A DNA stretch of 41,123 nucleotides from Ignisphaera sp. (GCA_038831005.1 JAWBKZ010000005.1:216146-257268), one strand, 5' to 3'; counted from the first letter of the stretch, positions 1-7,755 are shown. The notes: generated from the sequence alone by a model not told the origin. Made by a program: numbers and translations.

Positions 1-17
1 ATTAAGGTATGAACAGC

Positions 18-89
18 CTATATAAATTTTGTCTCTTGTTTTAGATCCAAAATATCCACTATTAATAAACTTCCACACTACTATTAAAG
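18..89 (+). promoter_or_regulatory. Two TATA-like elements upstream of the nuclease-like gene
   Basis: CTATATAAAT at 18-27 and ACTATTAAAG at 80-89 both resemble archaeal TATA boxes. The distal one would give a leader of roughly 60 nt, and the proximal one an essentially leaderless transcript starting near the GTG at 109. Which is used cannot be decided from sequence. Confidence 0.35.
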
Positions 90-108
90 TTGTCCCCACA
101 CTAATCTA

Positions 109-945
109 GTGGATGATCCACATATGTCTGCCAAAAGAAGATGGCTTGCAAGCGAGAGAATAGCTCTAACTCTCTTAGATGATCTAGGTTATAGAGTTCT
201 CGAAACTAGAAAGAGAATAACAATAAACGGTATTGATGTTGGTGAAGTAGATGCCTTAGCCACAGATAATGATGGAAATGTATACGCTATAGAAATTAAG
301 GCTGGAAGAATAGATATTACAGGTATTCGTCAAGCATACATAAATGCTGTTCTCCTGAACGCTAAACCTATGGTTATATGCAAAGGTTTTGCTGATGAAG
401 CTGCTAAAGAACTATCATCAAAACTAGGTGTGCACGTAATCCAGTTGTCAGATGTATTTCTTGTCGAAAGTGAAGAGTTGAATATAGTGATAAGAGAAGT
501 TATTGAAGAAACACTAACAGAGTATTTAGAGATTTTCTATAGCTATAATCCCGACACTAAGTCAGAACATATAGAGCTGCTAAATGCTATCTATTCATCA
601 TCGTCAATTAACGAAGCAGCTGAAAAATTGGGTCTAGATATCTCAACTTTTTCTAAAAAACTTGAAGAGCTTAGACGTATAGGCGTTATACCTAAATGGG
701 CAAAGAAATACAGCTCGATAAAGAGAGTTGCACAAATATTGCTTCAAAAACAAAGCATTGTAAGTGCTCTAGAAGAAACTAGAAGGCTGATTGAGACTAT
801 TAAAGATGTTGCTGAACAGGTAAAAAATCTACAGAATGCATTGTATTCTGTGAATCAACAAGTACAAAAGTTTTTGTCATATATATCTAGAATTGAGTCA
901 AAGGTACAGGATCTAGCAGTAGAGCATGAAATAAAGAGTAAATAA
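109..945 (+). CDS. PD-(D/E)XK nuclease-like protein with winged-helix and coiled-coil regions
   Basis: Predicted nuclease-fold protein of 278 aa, of a type common in Crenarchaeota and often labelled RecB-like. The sequence shows E16, D48 in a GEVDA motif and E62-x-K64 in EIKAG, which together match the PD-(D/E)XK active-site pattern in the first 70 residues. Residues of about 155-195 (INEAAEKLGLDISTFSKKLEE) look like a helix-turn-helix. The last 55 residues are a likely coiled coil. The GTG at 109 lies about 23 nt after an ATTAAAG element, which would suit a leaderless mRNA; ATG at 124 is the alternative start and suits the homologous MSAKRRWL beginning. It is convergent with asd and shares no pathway with it. 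DNA cleavage is a family-level inference; substrate and role are unknown. Confidence 0.8.
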   Translation: MDDPHMSAKRRWLASERIALTLLDDLGYRVLETRKRITINGIDVGEVDALATDNDGNVYAIEIKAGRIDITGIRQAYINAVLLNAKPMVICKGFADEAAKELSSKLGVHVIQLSDVFLVESEELNIVIREVIEETLTEYLEIFYSYNPDTKSEHIELLNAIYSSSSINEAAEKLGLDISTFSKKLEELRRIGVIPKWAKKYSSIKRVAQILLQKQSIVSALEETRRLIETIKDVAEQVKNLQNALYSVNQQVQKFLSYISRIESKVQDLAVEHEIKSK

Positions 946-971
946 ATCGTAAATCTTAAATAATGATCTTT

Positions 972-2036
972 TTACACGATATTTTTCTTAACCATAAGCT
1001 CTGCTATAAGAACTCCTGTACCCGCTGCTCCCCTGATGGTGTTATGTCCTACGACAAAGTACTTTATACCACCTAGAACTTTGTCTTCTCTAATTCTTCC
1101 CACAACAACGCTCATACCATTACCTTCCATTCTATCCAATCTCGGTTGAGGTCTATCCTGCTCTCTTCTAACAACTACGGGTTTCTTTGGAGCTGTAGGT
1201 AGGTCAAGCTCTCTTATCTTATTATTCTTGAACTCCTCCATAATCTTCATCACATTCTCTGCATCAGCTTTCTTTTCGGTTTCCACAAATACTGCTAGAG
1301 AATGTCCCTCTAAAACCATAACCCTATGACAGCTAGCTGTAACTCCAAAGCTATTGTTCAACTCTATAGAGTTCTTGCCTAGAACACCTAGTATCTTTCT
1401 AGATTCTGTCTCTACCTTCTCTTCTTCGCCCTCAATAAAGGGTATAAGGTTGTCTAAGATGAACATAGAGGGTACACCTGTCAAACCTGCGCCAGAAAGT
1501 CCTTGCATAGATGCTACTACGACACGTTTAATACCATATTCATCATATATGGGTTTTAAACTTAATGTAAGTATTGCCGTAGTACAGTTCGGAACTTTAA
1601 CAATAACCCCACTCCATCCCCTTATCTTTCTTTGAACCTCAACTATCTCTATGTGATCTGCATTTATCTCTGGATTAAGCAGAGGTATATCTGGTTCCAT
1701 TCTCATGTTACTAGCATTAGAAACTACTGCCACTCCTTTCATGGCCAACTCGGGTTCCATAGTCGACGCAACCTCCTTGGGCAGAGCTATGAAGGCAATA
1801 TCTATCTTCTCTCTGACTATAGCATCAACATCTAGTGGATCTATTACTAGCTCTGCTACAGAACTGGACATGGATTTCTCTATAACCCATTTAACGGATT
1901 CTGAATACTTTTTACCTACAACCTTCTCTGAAGCTGTTACCATCACTAGATCAAACCAGGGATGGTTATCTAGTAGCGACACAAATCTTTGACCAACAAT
2001 TCCTGTAGCACCTAACACAGCTACACGTCTTTTCAT
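972..2036 (-). CDS. asd: Aspartate-semialdehyde dehydrogenase
   Basis: Reduces aspartyl-4-phosphate to aspartate-4-semialdehyde with NADPH in the cytoplasm, feeding homoserine, threonine and methionine. It is 354 aa, usual for the archaeal/fungal-type family. The N-terminal Rossmann motif is AVLGATGIVGQRF (about 6-18). The catalytic cysteine is C151 in PNCTTA, and the base and substrate residues lie in SCHRVMVLEGHS (H237, R238, H245). The start codon overlaps the lysC stop by 4 nt (ATGA), so translation is probably coupled to the kinase that supplies its substrate. It is the last gene of the thrB-hom-lysC-asd operon. Archaeal malonyl-CoA reductase is a related alternative, but the operon context argues for Asd. 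Confidence 0.95.
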   Translation of the reverse strand: MKRRVAVLGATGIVGQRFVSLLDNHPWFDLVMVTASEKVVGKKYSESVKWVIEKSMSSSVAELVIDPLDVDAIVREKIDIAFIALPKEVASTMEPELAMKGVAVVSNASNMRMEPDIPLLNPEINADHIEIVEVQRKIRGWSGVIVKVPNCTTAILTLSLKPIYDEYGIKRVVVASMQGLSGAGLTGVPSMFILDNLIPFIEGEEEKVETESRKILGVLGKNSIELNNSFGVTASCHRVMVLEGHSLAVFVETEKKADAENVMKIMEEFKNNKIRELDLPTAPKKPVVVRREQDRPQPRLDRMEGNGMSVVVGRIREDKVLGGIKYFVVGHNTIRGAAGTGVLIAELMVKKNIV

Positions 2037-3157
2037 ATGTGTTCACCTTCAAATAAAACTCTGTGCAATTTTTTTAAAGTATCATAACTGTTTTCTCTGT
2101 CTACGTAAAGTACGATTGATGGTCTATGAATATATGATTGAATACCTCTGATCTCTATACCTAAATTGACAACATAATTAAGAATATCCTTTATGAATAC
2201 CGTCTTAGAGGTTCCCTCACCTATTATAGCTATATACGAATATTCCGCGATATCTTTTTTCATCACAAGTTTAGGTCCTTTAAACTCCTCCGCTATCCCC
2301 TTCGATATAGTTGTACCAAACATTTTCCACGATCCTATTAAAACATTACTACCGTAAACTTTTTCGAGAGGATCAAATGACTTTGGATTAATGCCTTTTG
2401 CTCCATGCATTGATGCTTCTAGAGCTTCACTATAGCTCATATACTTGACCAGTTTTGCTGTAGGCACTAGATCTGGATCAGTCGTCATGATGCCCTCAAC
2501 ATCAGTCACGAGATACACTCTATTAAGTTTCAGAAGCGATGCTATAGTTGTTGCAGTATAGTCGGAACCCCCTCTACCGAGAGTTGTAATTACGCCTTCG
2601 GGTGTTGCACCTATGAATCCCTCTATCACGGGTACATAAACGCTATCCCTAATTACTGTATAAACTTTCTCAAGAGCTATTGAAGTGGCTATATAGTCTA
2701 TCAAAGCATCTCCATGGTTGTTATTCGTTATTATAACATCTTTAGCGTTCAATTCAAAAGCTTTTATGTCGCTAAGTTCTAGGGCTTGGACTAATATCAT
2801 CTTACTGATTTTCTCGCCATACGATAATACAATATCCAAAAGCGCTAGATCTATACTCCCTATACTTTCAACTATTCTTCTTAAATTCTTCAGCTCTTCA
2901 TCAATTCTCTTGACAAGTTTTATCGAACCTATCTCTCTAGCCACCTCTGTATATTTTGATTCAACCTCATTAAGTGCTTCCCTAGACCCTCTCGCTGCTT
3001 GAAGCAACCTATCTGTTATACCCTTCATAGCCGATACTACAATAATAGGTCTGATACCTCTTTCCGCAAAAACCTCCTTTATGTTTTGTGCAACCTCTAT
3101 ATAGGATTTACCATCTCTAAGTAAGGAACCACCTATCTTTACTACTACATCTTCTAT
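2033..3157 (-). CDS. lysC: Aspartate kinase, no canonical start codon (AUA proposed)
   Basis: Phosphorylates aspartate, the first step to threonine and methionine. The AAK fold is clear: V-V-V-K-I-G-G-S at the N-terminus, GRGGSDYTATTIASLL in the middle, and one ACT-like domain over the last 65 or so residues. From an AUA at 3157 the protein is 374 aa, shorter than typical 450-470 aa enzymes with two ACT domains. The first in-frame ATG (3028) would remove the first 43 residues including the nucleotide-binding KIGGS, so it cannot be the real start. No ATG, GTG or TTG lies between that motif and the in-frame TAA at 3163-3161. AUA at 3157 sits 5 nt after a perfect AGGTGAT Shine-Dalgarno. The alternative is a 1-nt indel: GTG at 3167 overlaps the hom stop and would give MIK(I)EDVVVKIGGS after skipping one A. 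Confidence 0.88.
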   Translation of the reverse strand: MEDVVVKIGGSLLRDGKSYIEVAQNIKEVFAERGIRPIIVVSAMKGITDRLLQAARGSREALNEVESKYTEVAREIGSIKLVKRIDEELKNLRRIVESIGSIDLALLDIVLSYGEKISKMILVQALELSDIKAFELNAKDVIITNNNHGDALIDYIATSIALEKVYTVIRDSVYVPVIEGFIGATPEGVITTLGRGGSDYTATTIASLLKLNRVYLVTDVEGIMTTDPDLVPTAKLVKYMSYSEALEASMHGAKGINPKSFDPLEKVYGSNVLIGSWKMFGTTISKGIAEEFKGPKLVMKKDIAEYSYIAIIGEGTSKTVFIKDILNYVVNLGIEIRGIQSYIHRPSIVLYVDRENSYDTLKKLHRVLFEGEHI

Positions 3158-3163
3158 TCTTTA

Positions 3164-4198
3164 TCACCTTTCCGAAGATAAAGCTATAGCTAAAACATCA
3201 TCTAGTACTGAATGAGCTGTCTCTACTCCACCACCACCTTTACCAACAAAGAAGAGATCTCCAGTATTGCTTTTAATTCTAACAGCATTTAAAGTACCGT
3301 TTATCTGAGCAAATACATCATTTCTCGATATCCTCGAGATCCTAACGGATGCTTTTCTTCCTTGAACATCCAGGGAGGCTATGTACTTAATTGTGTAGCC
3401 TTCTTTGAATGCTTCAACAACATCTCTAAGCTTAACTTTCGATAAGCTTTCTCTTTCTACCTCATCAAGTTTTAGTTCATGGCCAATAACGTAGGATAGT
3501 ATTACTAATTTTGCAGCTGCATCAACACCATCTATATCAAGTGTTGGATTAGCTTCTGCTATACCCATTGCTTGAGCCCTTTTCAAAGCTTCCTCAAAGT
3601 CTATAAGTTTTTCATGCATTTCTGTAAGTATGAAATTTGTTGTAGCATTCAATATTCCGTCTATTCTCTCTATATCTTCGCTCTTCAAACTCATAAGCAT
3701 ATCAATAAGTGGTGTACCCCCCATAACCGTTGATCTAAATCTGATGCTGATCTTCTTACTTCTAGCTAAATTCATTAACTCTTTAAACCTTAAGACAAGA
3801 GGTGCCTTATTTGCTGTGACTACATGGATTCCTCTACTTAACGCAAAAGTTATATCGCTTAATCCTGGCTCACCATTAATGTAGTTAGCTGGTGTAAGTT
3901 CTATATGGATATCAGGTTGTACAGTATCATACATGTGATGCAAATCCACATAGTTATATGCGTAAGGAACAAACAGGTTTACTCCAGATCTAGGTACTTC
4001 ACTAAGTTTTAGAAGCTCATACTCAGTAAAGCCTTCATTCTTCATGGCCATACCTTTGGAATCCACTATCCCTACAACGGATAATGCTACCCCATACTTA
4101 TCTTCAATCATTTTTCTCTTCAGAGCGAGAACTCTAGCAAAAGCTCTGCCAACAGAACCAAATCCTATTACAACAATTCTAGAGGTCCTCAAATCCAT
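3164..4198 (-). CDS. hom: Homoserine dehydrogenase
   Basis: Reduces aspartate semialdehyde to homoserine. The Rossmann motif VVIGFGSVGRAF is at the N-terminus, TANKAPL marks the cofactor/active-site region, and ATTNFILTEM with ANPTLDIDGVDAAAKL corresponds to the substrate-binding and catalytic region. The start at ATG 4198 gives 344 aa and is preceded at 4 nt by GGTGAG; ATG 4222 lies inside thrB and lacks such a site. There is no C-terminal ACT domain, as in other short archaeal enzymes. One base separates it from the thrB stop, and its own stop overlaps the Shine-Dalgarno of lysC. It is placed directly between the enzyme that uses homoserine (ThrB) and those that make its substrate. Confidence 0.93.
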   Translation of the reverse strand: MDLRTSRIVVIGFGSVGRAFARVLALKRKMIEDKYGVALSVVGIVDSKGMAMKNEGFTEYELLKLSEVPRSGVNLFVPYAYNYVDLHHMYDTVQPDIHIELTPANYINGEPGLSDITFALSRGIHVVTANKAPLVLRFKELMNLARSKKISIRFRSTVMGGTPLIDMLMSLKSEDIERIDGILNATTNFILTEMHEKLIDFEEALKRAQAMGIAEANPTLDIDGVDAAAKLVILSYVIGHELKLDEVERESLSKVKLRDVVEAFKEGYTIKYIASLDVQGRKASVRISRISRNDVFAQINGTLNAVRIKSNTGDLFFVGKGGGGVETAHSVLDDVLAIALSSER

Positions 4199-4199
4199 A

Positions 4200-5150
4200 C
4201 TACTCACCCAAGATCTCCACACCTTTGTGACTTACCCTGGTTACTATGAGATCTGAGTATAGACCCTTATCATTGAGAAAAGATATAAGCTTTTTACCCA
4301 CATTAAGAGCCTCTTCACCAGATCTATATATCGAGAATACCGCTGGTCCTGCACCACTTATGTTGAATCCCAAGGCTCCGAGTTTTAATGCCAGTTCCTT
4401 TAGTTCATAGTAGTAGGGTATAAGATTGGCTCTATAAGGTTCAGCAATAAAGTCTGTTGATATTGCTTCACCGAAAAGCTCTATATCATTATTCATTAAT
4501 GAGTACATAAGTTTTGCGATAGCTGAAGACTGTTTAACGTGTATAGCTAGGTCTATACTCTTGGGTAAAACAGATCGTGCAAACTCTGTCTTTCTACTAA
4601 CCTTAACCACACCTTTGGGAATAACTACAGCTATATGGATTGAAAAACCGGGCTTTATTTTGTACACTCTTTCTTTATTCAAATCAAGAACAACTATACC
4701 TCCAAAAAGGCTTGCCGCAACATTATCGTAGTGTGGTGTACCTACAGCTGCAACTTCACCTTCTCCTGCGATTTTAAGCATTTCGTATTCATCATATTCT
4801 CTATTAAGAAACTTCATAAATGCATAAGCAGTAGCAGCTGAAGAAGCTCCTGAGCTACCTAACCCACTTGCTGGTGGAACACCTTTAACGACATTAATTA
4901 CTATATCAATGTTGTATAATCCGTATTTCTTGATAATGTTTTGTGCAATAGCATAGACTATATTGTCTTTCCCCGAAGGAACATCCAAACCTCCTGCTTT
5001 AACATCGATTAAACCATTTCCTCTACATATAGTAATTTCAACGATATCATAGATCCCTTCTATTGCCATAGCAAGAATATCGAATCCCGGACCTATATTA
5101 GCTATAGATGCAGGTGCCCTTACCTTAACATTTGTACAATATTTATCTAT
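4200..5150 (-). CDS. thrB: Homoserine kinase, no canonical start codon in frame
   Basis: GHMP kinase that phosphorylates homoserine for threonine synthesis. The N-terminal family motif APASIANIGPGFDILA is encoded at about 5070-5117. The phosphate loop GVPPASGLGSSGASSAA and the C-terminal GFNISGAGPAVFSI motif follow. The first ATG in frame (5069) lies after the N-terminal motif and would delete part of the fold. Reading upstream, the frame stays open to TAA at 5077-5075 without any ATG, GTG or TTG. The only near-start is AUA at 5150, giving 316 aa. A strong AGGTGAT site points instead to ATG 5165, which is in another frame and stops after five codons (M-R-Q-T-L). Either reinitiation at AUA, or a real or assembly frameshift, is needed. 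thrC is not in the window. Confidence 0.85.
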   Translation of the reverse strand: MDKYCTNVKVRAPASIANIGPGFDILAMAIEGIYDIVEITICRGNGLIDVKAGGLDVPSGKDNIVYAIAQNIIKKYGLYNIDIVINVVKGVPPASGLGSSGASSAATAYAFMKFLNREYDEYEMLKIAGEGEVAAVGTPHYDNVAASLFGGIVVLDLNKERVYKIKPGFSIHIAVVIPKGVVKVSRKTEFARSVLPKSIDLAIHVKQSSAIAKLMYSLMNNDIELFGEAISTDFIAEPYRANLIPYYYELKELALKLGALGFNISGAGPAVFSIYRSGEEALNVGKKLISFLNDKGLYSDLIVTRVSHKGVEILGE

Positions 5151-5165
5151 AGTGTTTGGCGCATC
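5148..5165 (-). other. Five-codon upstream ORF (MRQTL) preceding thrB
   Basis: ATG at 5165-5163 lies 4 nt after the AGGTGAT Shine-Dalgarno (5178-5172 region) and reads M-R-Q-T-L before TAG at 5150-5148. The TAG overlaps the candidate AUA start of thrB (A-TAG), an arrangement like the ATGA couplings between other genes here. It may be a leader peptide, or the remnant of the true thrB start after an indel. The role is inferred only. Confidence 0.35.
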
Positions 5166-5202
5166 AAAATCACCTTACCTACTATTCTAACACGATAGCG
5201 TT

Positions 5203-5214
5203 TAAAAATTTTTA
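5203..5214 (-). promoter_or_regulatory. AT-rich palindrome / TATA region of the thr operon
   Basis: A perfect 12-bp palindrome, TAAAAATTTTTA, lies between the lysM stop (5222) and the thrB Shine-Dalgarno. Read on the minus strand it is followed by about 25 nt and then the leader containing AGGTGAT, so it fits a TATA box for thrB-hom-lysC-asd. The T-run might also end lysM transcripts. Confidence 0.45.
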
Positions 5215-5221
5215 GGTAGTT

Positions 5222-5641
5222 CTAGACCCATGTTCTTAGCACTATCATTGTGTATGTACTTACAACACCAGGTATAGATCTTATCTCATCTATAAATCTA
5301 TTTATTGTATCAACACCCGTAGCTCTAGCGATGACTATGATATCGTATTCGCCAGTAACTTCGTAAACCAAATCAACGCCAACAATTCTCCTGATGTTTT
5401 TCGAAACATCTGGTACAGGTGTTGGTGGTTGTGTTTTTACGAGAATTACTGCTTTTACTTCATTTTCAAGTTCGTACTCTATGGTCATTTTCTTAATTAC
5501 TCCATTTTTAACTAATTTCGATATTCTTTTTCTAACAGCTCCTTCACTTATCCCAAGTTCTCGAGCAAGTTTAGAGTAGGAAGTTCTGGCATTTTCTTTT
5601 AGAAGTTGAAGAAGTTTGAGATCTATGTCGTCTATAGGCAT
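5222..5641 (-). CDS. lysM: Lrp/AsnC-family regulator LysM
   Basis: Transcription factor of 139 aa. The N-terminal HTH (DDIDLKLLQLLKENARTS, then SKLARELGISEGAVRKRISKL) is followed by a RAM/ACT-like effector domain (residues about 70-138) with VYEVTGEYDIIVIARATG. In Sulfolobus the LysM protein controls the LysW-lysine genes in response to lysine, and the position directly behind lysZ supports the same job here. Start ATG 5641 follows GGGGA by 4 nt and the lysZ stop by 1 nt; ATG 5668 inside lysZ is an alternative with less support. It lies between the lysine genes and the thr operon, so it could coordinate both. The dyads in the lysY-lysW intergenic region are candidate binding sites. Confidence 0.88.
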   Translation of the reverse strand: MPIDDIDLKLLQLLKENARTSYSKLARELGISEGAVRKRISKLVKNGVIKKMTIEYELENEVKAVILVKTQPPTPVPDVSKNIRRIVGVDLVYEVTGEYDIIVIARATGVDTINRFIDEIRSIPGVVSTYTMIVLRTWV

Positions 5642-5642
5642 T

Positions 5643-6452
5643 TTATCCCCTAATAATTGCTGTACCACCTCCTCTTAAAGCATTTAGGATGGGATCTTCA
5701 ATTAATCCTGAGGATATTACAACTTTTTCTACGCCTTCTTCAACAGCTTTCTTTGCTAACATTATCTTTCTGTTCATACCCATTCCTATTTTATCGATAA
5801 TGTTATCTACATCAGATGTCTTTATTTCTCTAACCATAGAATTGTCTAGCATTACTCCATCAACATCAGACATCATTATCAATGCATTGGCTTTAAGTGC
5901 TACAGCTATAGCGTATGCAGCTTGATCTCCATCAACATTAAGCAACGTACCCTCGCTATCTATAGCTATAGGCGATACCACAATAACGTAATTTTCGTCT
6001 ATTAGCTTCTGGATCAAGCTCGTTTCAACTCTAATTATCTTACCTGTATAGCCTCCATCTATAACCCTCTTTCTACCCTTTTCATCTACAATTACTATCC
6101 TTTTCTTTCTCTCAGCAATAAGTGTAGGACCATCTGCCCCGCTAATCCCTATAGCCTTAACATTGAACATAACCAGTCTGGATACAATAGCTTTATTTAT
6201 CTTGCCGGCCATGACCATTACGTAGACTTCGAGCTCATTTTCATCTGTATACCTACTCCTGATACCTTCGGGAGACACCACAAATTTCGGTTCGATACCT
6301 AATTTTCTACACGTTTCTGTAACAGCATCTCCGCCACCGTGAATGAAGACAATCTTATCTCTATCAACCACATTAGCTATACCTCTAACTATCCCGTTTA
6401 TGTTCTTATCTAAGGCTCTTCCACCAGCTTTAACAACAATAACCATAACCAT
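5643..6452 (-). CDS. lysZ: [LysW]-aminoadipate/glutamate kinase
   Basis: ArgB-like amino-acid kinase that phosphorylates the side-chain carboxylate of aminoadipate (possibly also glutamate) while it is attached to LysW. The sequence shows VIVVKAGGRAL at the N-terminus, FIHGGGDAVTE, the carrier-type signature SPEGIRSRYTDENELEV, INVDGDQAAYAIA-like NVDGDQAAYAIAVAL, and GMNRKIMLAKKAV. It is 269 aa from ATG 6452, or 267 aa from ATG 6446, which has better spacing to GGGTG and matches the usual M-V/I-V-V-K start. It lies between lysY (8 nt gap) and lysM (1 nt gap). SPEGIRSRYT is shared with characterised LysZ enzymes and separates it from acetylglutamate kinases; this is from family knowledge. Confidence 0.93.
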   Translation of the reverse strand: MVMVIVVKAGGRALDKNINGIVRGIANVVDRDKIVFIHGGGDAVTETCRKLGIEPKFVVSPEGIRSRYTDENELEVYVMVMAGKINKAIVSRLVMFNVKAIGISGADGPTLIAERKKRIVIVDEKGRKRVIDGGYTGKIIRVETSLIQKLIDENYVIVVSPIAIDSEGTLLNVDGDQAAYAIAVALKANALIMMSDVDGVMLDNSMVREIKTSDVDNIIDKIGMGMNRKIMLAKKAVEEGVEKVVISSGLIEDPILNALRGGGTAIIRG

Positions 6453-6460
6453 AGCACCCT

Positions 6461-7531
6461 TTAGACAGGTTTTAATGGTACAATCTCTAGGCCCGCTTTT
6501 TCGTCAAATCCCACAGCTATATTAAATGCTTGAACAGCTTGACCTGCAGCACCTTTCATTAGGTTGTCTATTGCGCAAAACGATGTCAACCTCTTGATCC
6601 TTCGTTCAACAGCGAACCCTACATCAGCATAATTACTTCCAACAACATATTTGGGATCTGGATACCCTGGAGGAACCCTATAAACTACTCTAACGAATGG
6701 TTCACCCTTATATGTATTTACATATGCTTTAAGTATCTCCAAATCTTCGAGATCTTCAACCAGCCATGTATGTGTAGATGCAAGAGCTCCTCGTATAGCT
6801 CCTACTGCATGAGGAACCATAGATATCGTTATTTCTCTTCCAGCTAGCAAACTTATCTCTTGTTCAACTTCTGCCGCATGTCTATGACCCTCAGGATCAT
6901 AGGGTCTTATGCATCCTTCTCTTTCAGGATGATGATCACCTACAGAGGGTTTAGAACCTGCTTCGCTACTTCCAACCTTTACATCAGCAACAATCTTCTC
7001 TAAATTTATTAATTTATTCTTAACTAAGGGTATTAACGAAAGTATAGTTGCTGTAGCATTACATCCTGGAGAAGCAATAAGCCGTGCTCCTCTCAATTCA
7101 TCTCTATGGAGCTCAGGTAAACCATATACAGCTTTTTTCAATAGGTCTGGATATTTATGTTCAATACCGTACCATACTTTATATGCTTCAGGATTCTTTA
7201 GCCTAAAATCAGCACTTAAATCAACAACTTTTAGACCTACTTCAAGAAGTCTTGGCACATACTGAAGAGAGACACCATGAGGTAGGGACAGGAATACCGC
7301 ATCACAATTGCTGGTTATCTCATCCAAATCAATGTTACTAAACTTCAGATTTCTATACATGCCCCTAAGATTGAAATGGACATAGTGAACAGGCTTACCC
7401 ACATACTCCCTAGATGTTACTACTGTGACTTCTACATGTGGATGTTGAACAAGAATTCTTAATAATTCTCCTCCTGTATACCCTGAACCCCCTAACACAC
7501 ATACTTTTATCTTACTGCTCAATATTGTCAC
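6461..7531 (-). CDS. lysY: [LysW]-aminoadipate/glutamate semialdehyde dehydrogenase
   Basis: ArgC-family NADPH-dependent reductase that converts the LysW-bound acyl phosphate made by LysZ to the semialdehyde. Rossmann motif VCVLGGSGYTGGELLR is at about 10-25; the catalytic cysteine C157 is in ASPGCNATATIL; the substrate and catalytic His region is SMVPHAVGAIRG. Length is 356 aa from GTG 7531 or 353 aa from TTG 7522. The TTG has GGTGAC 4 nt upstream, while the GTG lies within that motif, so TTG 7522 is quite possible. First gene of lysY-lysZ-lysM, divergent from lysW. Carrier-type rather than free acetylglutamate chemistry is inferred from the surrounding lysW, X, Z, J and K. Confidence 0.93.
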   Translation of the reverse strand: MTILSSKIKVCVLGGSGYTGGELLRILVQHPHVEVTVVTSREYVGKPVHYVHFNLRGMYRNLKFSNIDLDEITSNCDAVFLSLPHGVSLQYVPRLLEVGLKVVDLSADFRLKNPEAYKVWYGIEHKYPDLLKKAVYGLPELHRDELRGARLIASPGCNATATILSLIPLVKNKLINLEKIVADVKVGSSEAGSKPSVGDHHPEREGCIRPYDPEGHRHAAEVEQEISLLAGREITISMVPHAVGAIRGALASTHTWLVEDLEDLEILKAYVNTYKGEPFVRVVYRVPPGYPDPKYVVGSNYADVGFAVERRIKRLTSFCAIDNLMKGAAGQAVQAFNIAVGFDEKAGLEIVPLKPV

Positions 7532-7561
7532 CGGTTTTCAGGAAAGGCTAAAACTTTGTTC

Positions 7562-7572
7562 TAATTTAAGAA
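7562..7572 (-). promoter_or_regulatory. TATA box of the lysY-lysZ-lysM operon
   Basis: On the minus strand, TTCTTAAATTA lies about 30 nt upstream of the first possible lysY start codons. That places transcription start near 7540 with a very short leader carrying GGTGA. Confidence 0.45.
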
Positions 7573-7622
7573 TTTTTCAGCTACATAAGCTCTAGTACAC
7601 TCAACTATGTGTTAGAGACTCT

Positions 7623-7636
7623 ATCAGAAATCTGAT
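7623..7636. promoter_or_regulatory. Dyad ATCAGA-AA-TCTGAT, candidate LysM operator
   Basis: Perfect 6-bp arms around a 2-bp centre, 14 bp in total, which is the size of typical Lrp/AsnC sites. It lies in the lysY-lysW intergenic region, some 70 nt upstream of the lysW TATA box. LysM in Sulfolobus acts from upstream of the lysW promoter, so location and symmetry fit. Binding is inferred. Confidence 0.4.
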
Positions 7637-7652
7637 GTTCGTTATATAGTTA

Positions 7653-7691
7653 GGTACGAATCTGAACAAATGTTTTACATAAACTCGTACC
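7653..7691. promoter_or_regulatory. Inverted repeat GGTACGA / TCGTACC in lys divergent promoter
   Basis: Perfect 7-bp arms at 7653-7659 and 7685-7691 separated by 25 bp. The arm centres are 32 bp apart, about three helical turns, so two protein dimers could sit on one face of the DNA just upstream of the lysW TATA box. Function is inferred. Confidence 0.35.
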
Positions 7692-7705
7692 AACTATTAG
7701 TAGTT

Positions 7706-7716
7706 TTACATATAAC
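7706..7716 (+). promoter_or_regulatory. TATA box of the lysW-lysX-lysJ-lysK operon
   Basis: TTACATATAAC lies about 60 nt upstream of lysW. Expected transcription start is near 7735, inside the large dyad at 7719-7755. Confidence 0.45.
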
Positions 7717-7718
7717 CC

Positions 7719-7755
7719 CTGTTTCAGTAAAGAGGCTACATCTTGACTGAAACAG
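7719..7755. promoter_or_regulatory. Perfect 10-bp inverted repeat at the lysW transcription start
   Basis: CTGTTTCAGT at 7719-7728 and ACTGAAACAG at 7746-7755 are exact reverse complements with a 17-bp spacer. The element starts just after the lysW TATA box and spans the expected transcription start. It could be an operator with half-sites 27 bp apart, or partly a leader hairpin. A 10-bp exact match in a 243-bp spacer is unlikely to be chance. Confidence 0.5.

Noticed and set aside
2033-5150. thrB or lysC as pseudogenes
   Set aside because: Both have complete downstream frames and all catalytic motifs, with only the start in question, and neighbours are intact.
5143-5170. Programmed frameshift site for thrB
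   Set aside because: No slippery heptamer is seen between ATG 5165 and the TAG, and the frame would have to shift within five codons; indel or AUA reinitiation is simpler.
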